DNA of 64,000 nt from Nomia melanderi (Eukaryota; Arthropoda; Insecta; Hymenoptera; Halictidae): the NCBI RefSeq assembly GCF_051020985.1, contig NC_135007.1, forward strand, positions 2,849,001 to 2,913,000, in the 5' to 3' direction. Position numbers and translations under genes: made by a program. The notes below the pieces were generated by a model. It did no database searches. It had not been told where the DNA came from and was given only the letters and a program-made list of their open reading frames with translations. Of this stretch, positions 62,289 to 64,000 are shown in pieces (within the stretch, counting starts at the first letter, position 1; each line of letters begins with the position of its first letter).

Positions 62289-63293
62289 TTAAACTAGTGA
62301 GACACTGATTGAAATTGCTCCTTGATTTATTGCTAACAAAAAGACCTTTTCCAGTATTTAAAAAAATGATACATTTTAACTATCCTTTAGTGAGATAGTC
62401 TTCACACAAAACAGGTTTCTTAATAAGTTTAATAAAGGCAAACAATTTTATTCAATTTCAAATACGAGTCGCAATTCAAACCGACTACATTACATAATCG
62501 GCACTTAATTAAGCATGCCTGTAATTTTATTAAAAATTATAGTGCTACACGCCTTTGGAGAAGAATTGAATGTTTTCATTGTTATTCGCGGCGGGAGAGG
62601 GAAGAGAAGGATGCAAGAAAGATGGTGCAACAACCTGTGCGCAAGTGCAACGGTCTTTCCCCGGGACTCGGTTTCGACAGAGAAAAAGTAAGTGGGCTTG
62701 ATAGTTTTTTTTTGCAGGCGCCCAGAATTCGTAATCCGTCGCAACAACGATCGGCATCTCCCCAGGGGAGAGGTCATTGAATTTTCCCTGGGGCTTTGAA
62801 GGATAAGTGTGTGCCCTGTATGGTCTCTGAAACTCGAACGAGCTAACCGTTTCGTTCGAGAAACTCCGAGGGAATAGTGCAGCCGCATGGCTTTTCTCCC
62901 TCGCTTCGAACCGAATGTTTATTGTTTTTAACCCACGTGCCTGGGGCCAATATCCACAAAAACTGTTCTCTCGGTCGAAGAAACGTAATCGAACGAAAGC
63001 GGACGGAATATTTGTTAGGTTCTCTTTTGATCTGAGGAAGCTACCTTTTAGAGCAGACATCAGATATTTTCCTGAAAGAATCCAAACGACGTATATAGAT
63101 ACCTGACTTTTTATTCGTATCCGGTTGCCATTGTGAATGTGGCTATAGTTGAAAATAAAATTTTCTTTTTAGAAAAGATTATGTCGAAATAAACCTTAAT
63201 ATATTCGCTAGCAATGTCACATATTTGTAACAACCGCAATCCTATATTATACATAAAAAAGATGAAATTAATTCAATAGATATTGTTGTTTAA

Positions 63294-63476
63294 CCCTTTC
63301 GTCCTGGCTGGTACAGATAGGAATCACGATAAAGGAAAACTGTATCACACTGCTTATGGCTGACAGCTTAAGTACTAATTAGTTGTCAGCACATGTGTTT
63401 TGGTGAATTAGTGCACAACTGTAATTTTTTTTCACAAAATTCGCATTAAAAAGATACATATTCAGCGATGGGAGAG
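63294..63476. mobile_element. short TTAA-flanked MITE, same family as the 27.8-kb element
   Basis: It starts ccctttcgtcctgg after TTAA (63290-63293) and ends gcgatgggagag before TTAA (63477-63480). The inside shares the ttgtcagcacatgtgttttg and ttcacaaaattcg segments with the 28-kb and 55-kb copies and lacks their central module. Confidence 0.65.
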
Positions 63477-64000
63477 TTAAAGTTATAAGATATGGCATTA
63501 TATTGCGGAACTCAATGGCTCCTTTCAGTTTTATTTTTTCAATATTTTGTTTAAATTTGTTGGATCGAATAAAATATTACAATTGAGAAGATCATCGTAG
63601 AAACAAACGCTGGCAATAAACGCGTTAATAAGTATACAGTTCCGCAAATTACATGATATCTTTTTGATATACATATTTAACAAAATGAAAAATAAAAAGA
63701 CTGTATAGAAATACATTAATGAGAACTGTTTCCAAAGCAAGCGTATTTAATCGAAATAAAGAACATTCCCAAGAGGACAGAGATCGGAAAATTGTAAGCA
63801 AATGGAATTCAAGTGTTTTTACCCTTTAGATCAGGAAATCCCCTTAATCCAACACGATTGTGACATAAATACGAATTCCCGCTGAAAAGAAAGTGAAACA
63901 CTTCACCGATACTCGATCCCGAGTGGTCCTTTATACGTACATCACTCGAAGCATTGGCTGCTGCTCGAACGATTGTGCGAAAATATATTTGAAAGAGGGC

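Larger units (their letters stand above)
48923..64000. other. upstream of the CUB1 exon: probable neto intron or 5' flank, repeat-rich
   Basis: The missing first half of CUB1 (expected Ser-Pro-Asn-Tyr-Pro type motif, ending in phase 1) was looked for on the minus strand here and not found, so this is likely intron. It holds TTAA elements (51563-51835, 61683-61891, 62057-62288, 63294-63476), a foldback element (about 55150-56130), tandem solo LTRs (60221-61134) and a CpG-rich block at 56.33-57.86 kb. Nothing gene-like is supported in the remaining stretches, including 49.0-51.5, 52.8-54.8 and 58-60.2 kb. Confidence 0.55.

Noticed and set aside
62505..63060. Two overlapping minus-strand open frames of 127 and 171 codons
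   Set aside because: They overlap out of frame in a GC-rich patch, and neither shows a motif, signal peptide or codon preference.
1..64000. tRNA, rRNA, CRISPR or a retrotransposon polyprotein
   Set aside because: No cloverleaf with box sequences, no rRNA-like sequence, no regular spacer array, and no reverse transcriptase or transposase motif was recognised in any frame.

Overview
This is eukaryotic, intron-rich, AT-rich DNA. It is most likely an insect genome, and a hymenopteran (bee-like) one is favoured. The reasons are an insect-type Neto protein split over widely spaced minus-strand exons, an AT-rich background broken by short CpG-containing GC-rich patches, and many short TTAA-flanked (piggyBac-type) and TA-flanked (Tc1/mariner-type) non-autonomous elements. 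The species cannot be fixed from the sequence alone.

One gene is clearly readable: neto (neuropilin and tolloid-like), the single-pass auxiliary subunit of ionotropic glutamate/kainate receptors. It runs right to left. Six consecutive coding exons lie at 48922-48686 (second half of CUB1), 44966-44809 (start of CUB2), 43490-43241 (rest of CUB2), 39103-38988 (LDLa), 22519-22382 (transmembrane) and 20695-19712 (cytoplasmic tail and stop). All junctions have GT/AG sites and compatible phases. The exons sum to 626 complete codons plus a stop. The signal peptide and first half of CUB1 were not found up to 64000 and probably lie outside the window. The introns are 3.7, 1.3, 4.1, 16.5 and 1.7 kb.

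The most interesting observation is past the annotated-type stop. The same frame continues in coding-like sequence through two isolated TGA codons (19714-19712 and 19540-19538) to a TAG at 18811-18809. That is 57 + 242 further sense codons, and the first TGA is followed by C, the leaky context in insects. This suggests a stop-codon readthrough extension of Neto, or an alternative-isoform exon. A second protein-like frame overlaps its distal half.

Region by region: 1-18.4 kb is intergenic or belongs to genes whose exons I cannot recognise. It holds several MITEs, a perfect 36-bp-arm hairpin at 13974-14083 and one possible plus-strand exon of unknown identity near 9.3 kb. 18.4-48.9 kb is neto, with intronic MITEs, a 21-bp tandem repeat, a degenerate minisatellite and CpG-rich patches. 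48.9-64 kb is upstream sequence (probably the next neto intron) dominated by repeats: a 1-kb foldback element, two head-to-tail solo LTRs with the same target-site sequence at all three boundaries, and more TTAA elements. No rRNA, tRNA or CRISPR array was recognised.
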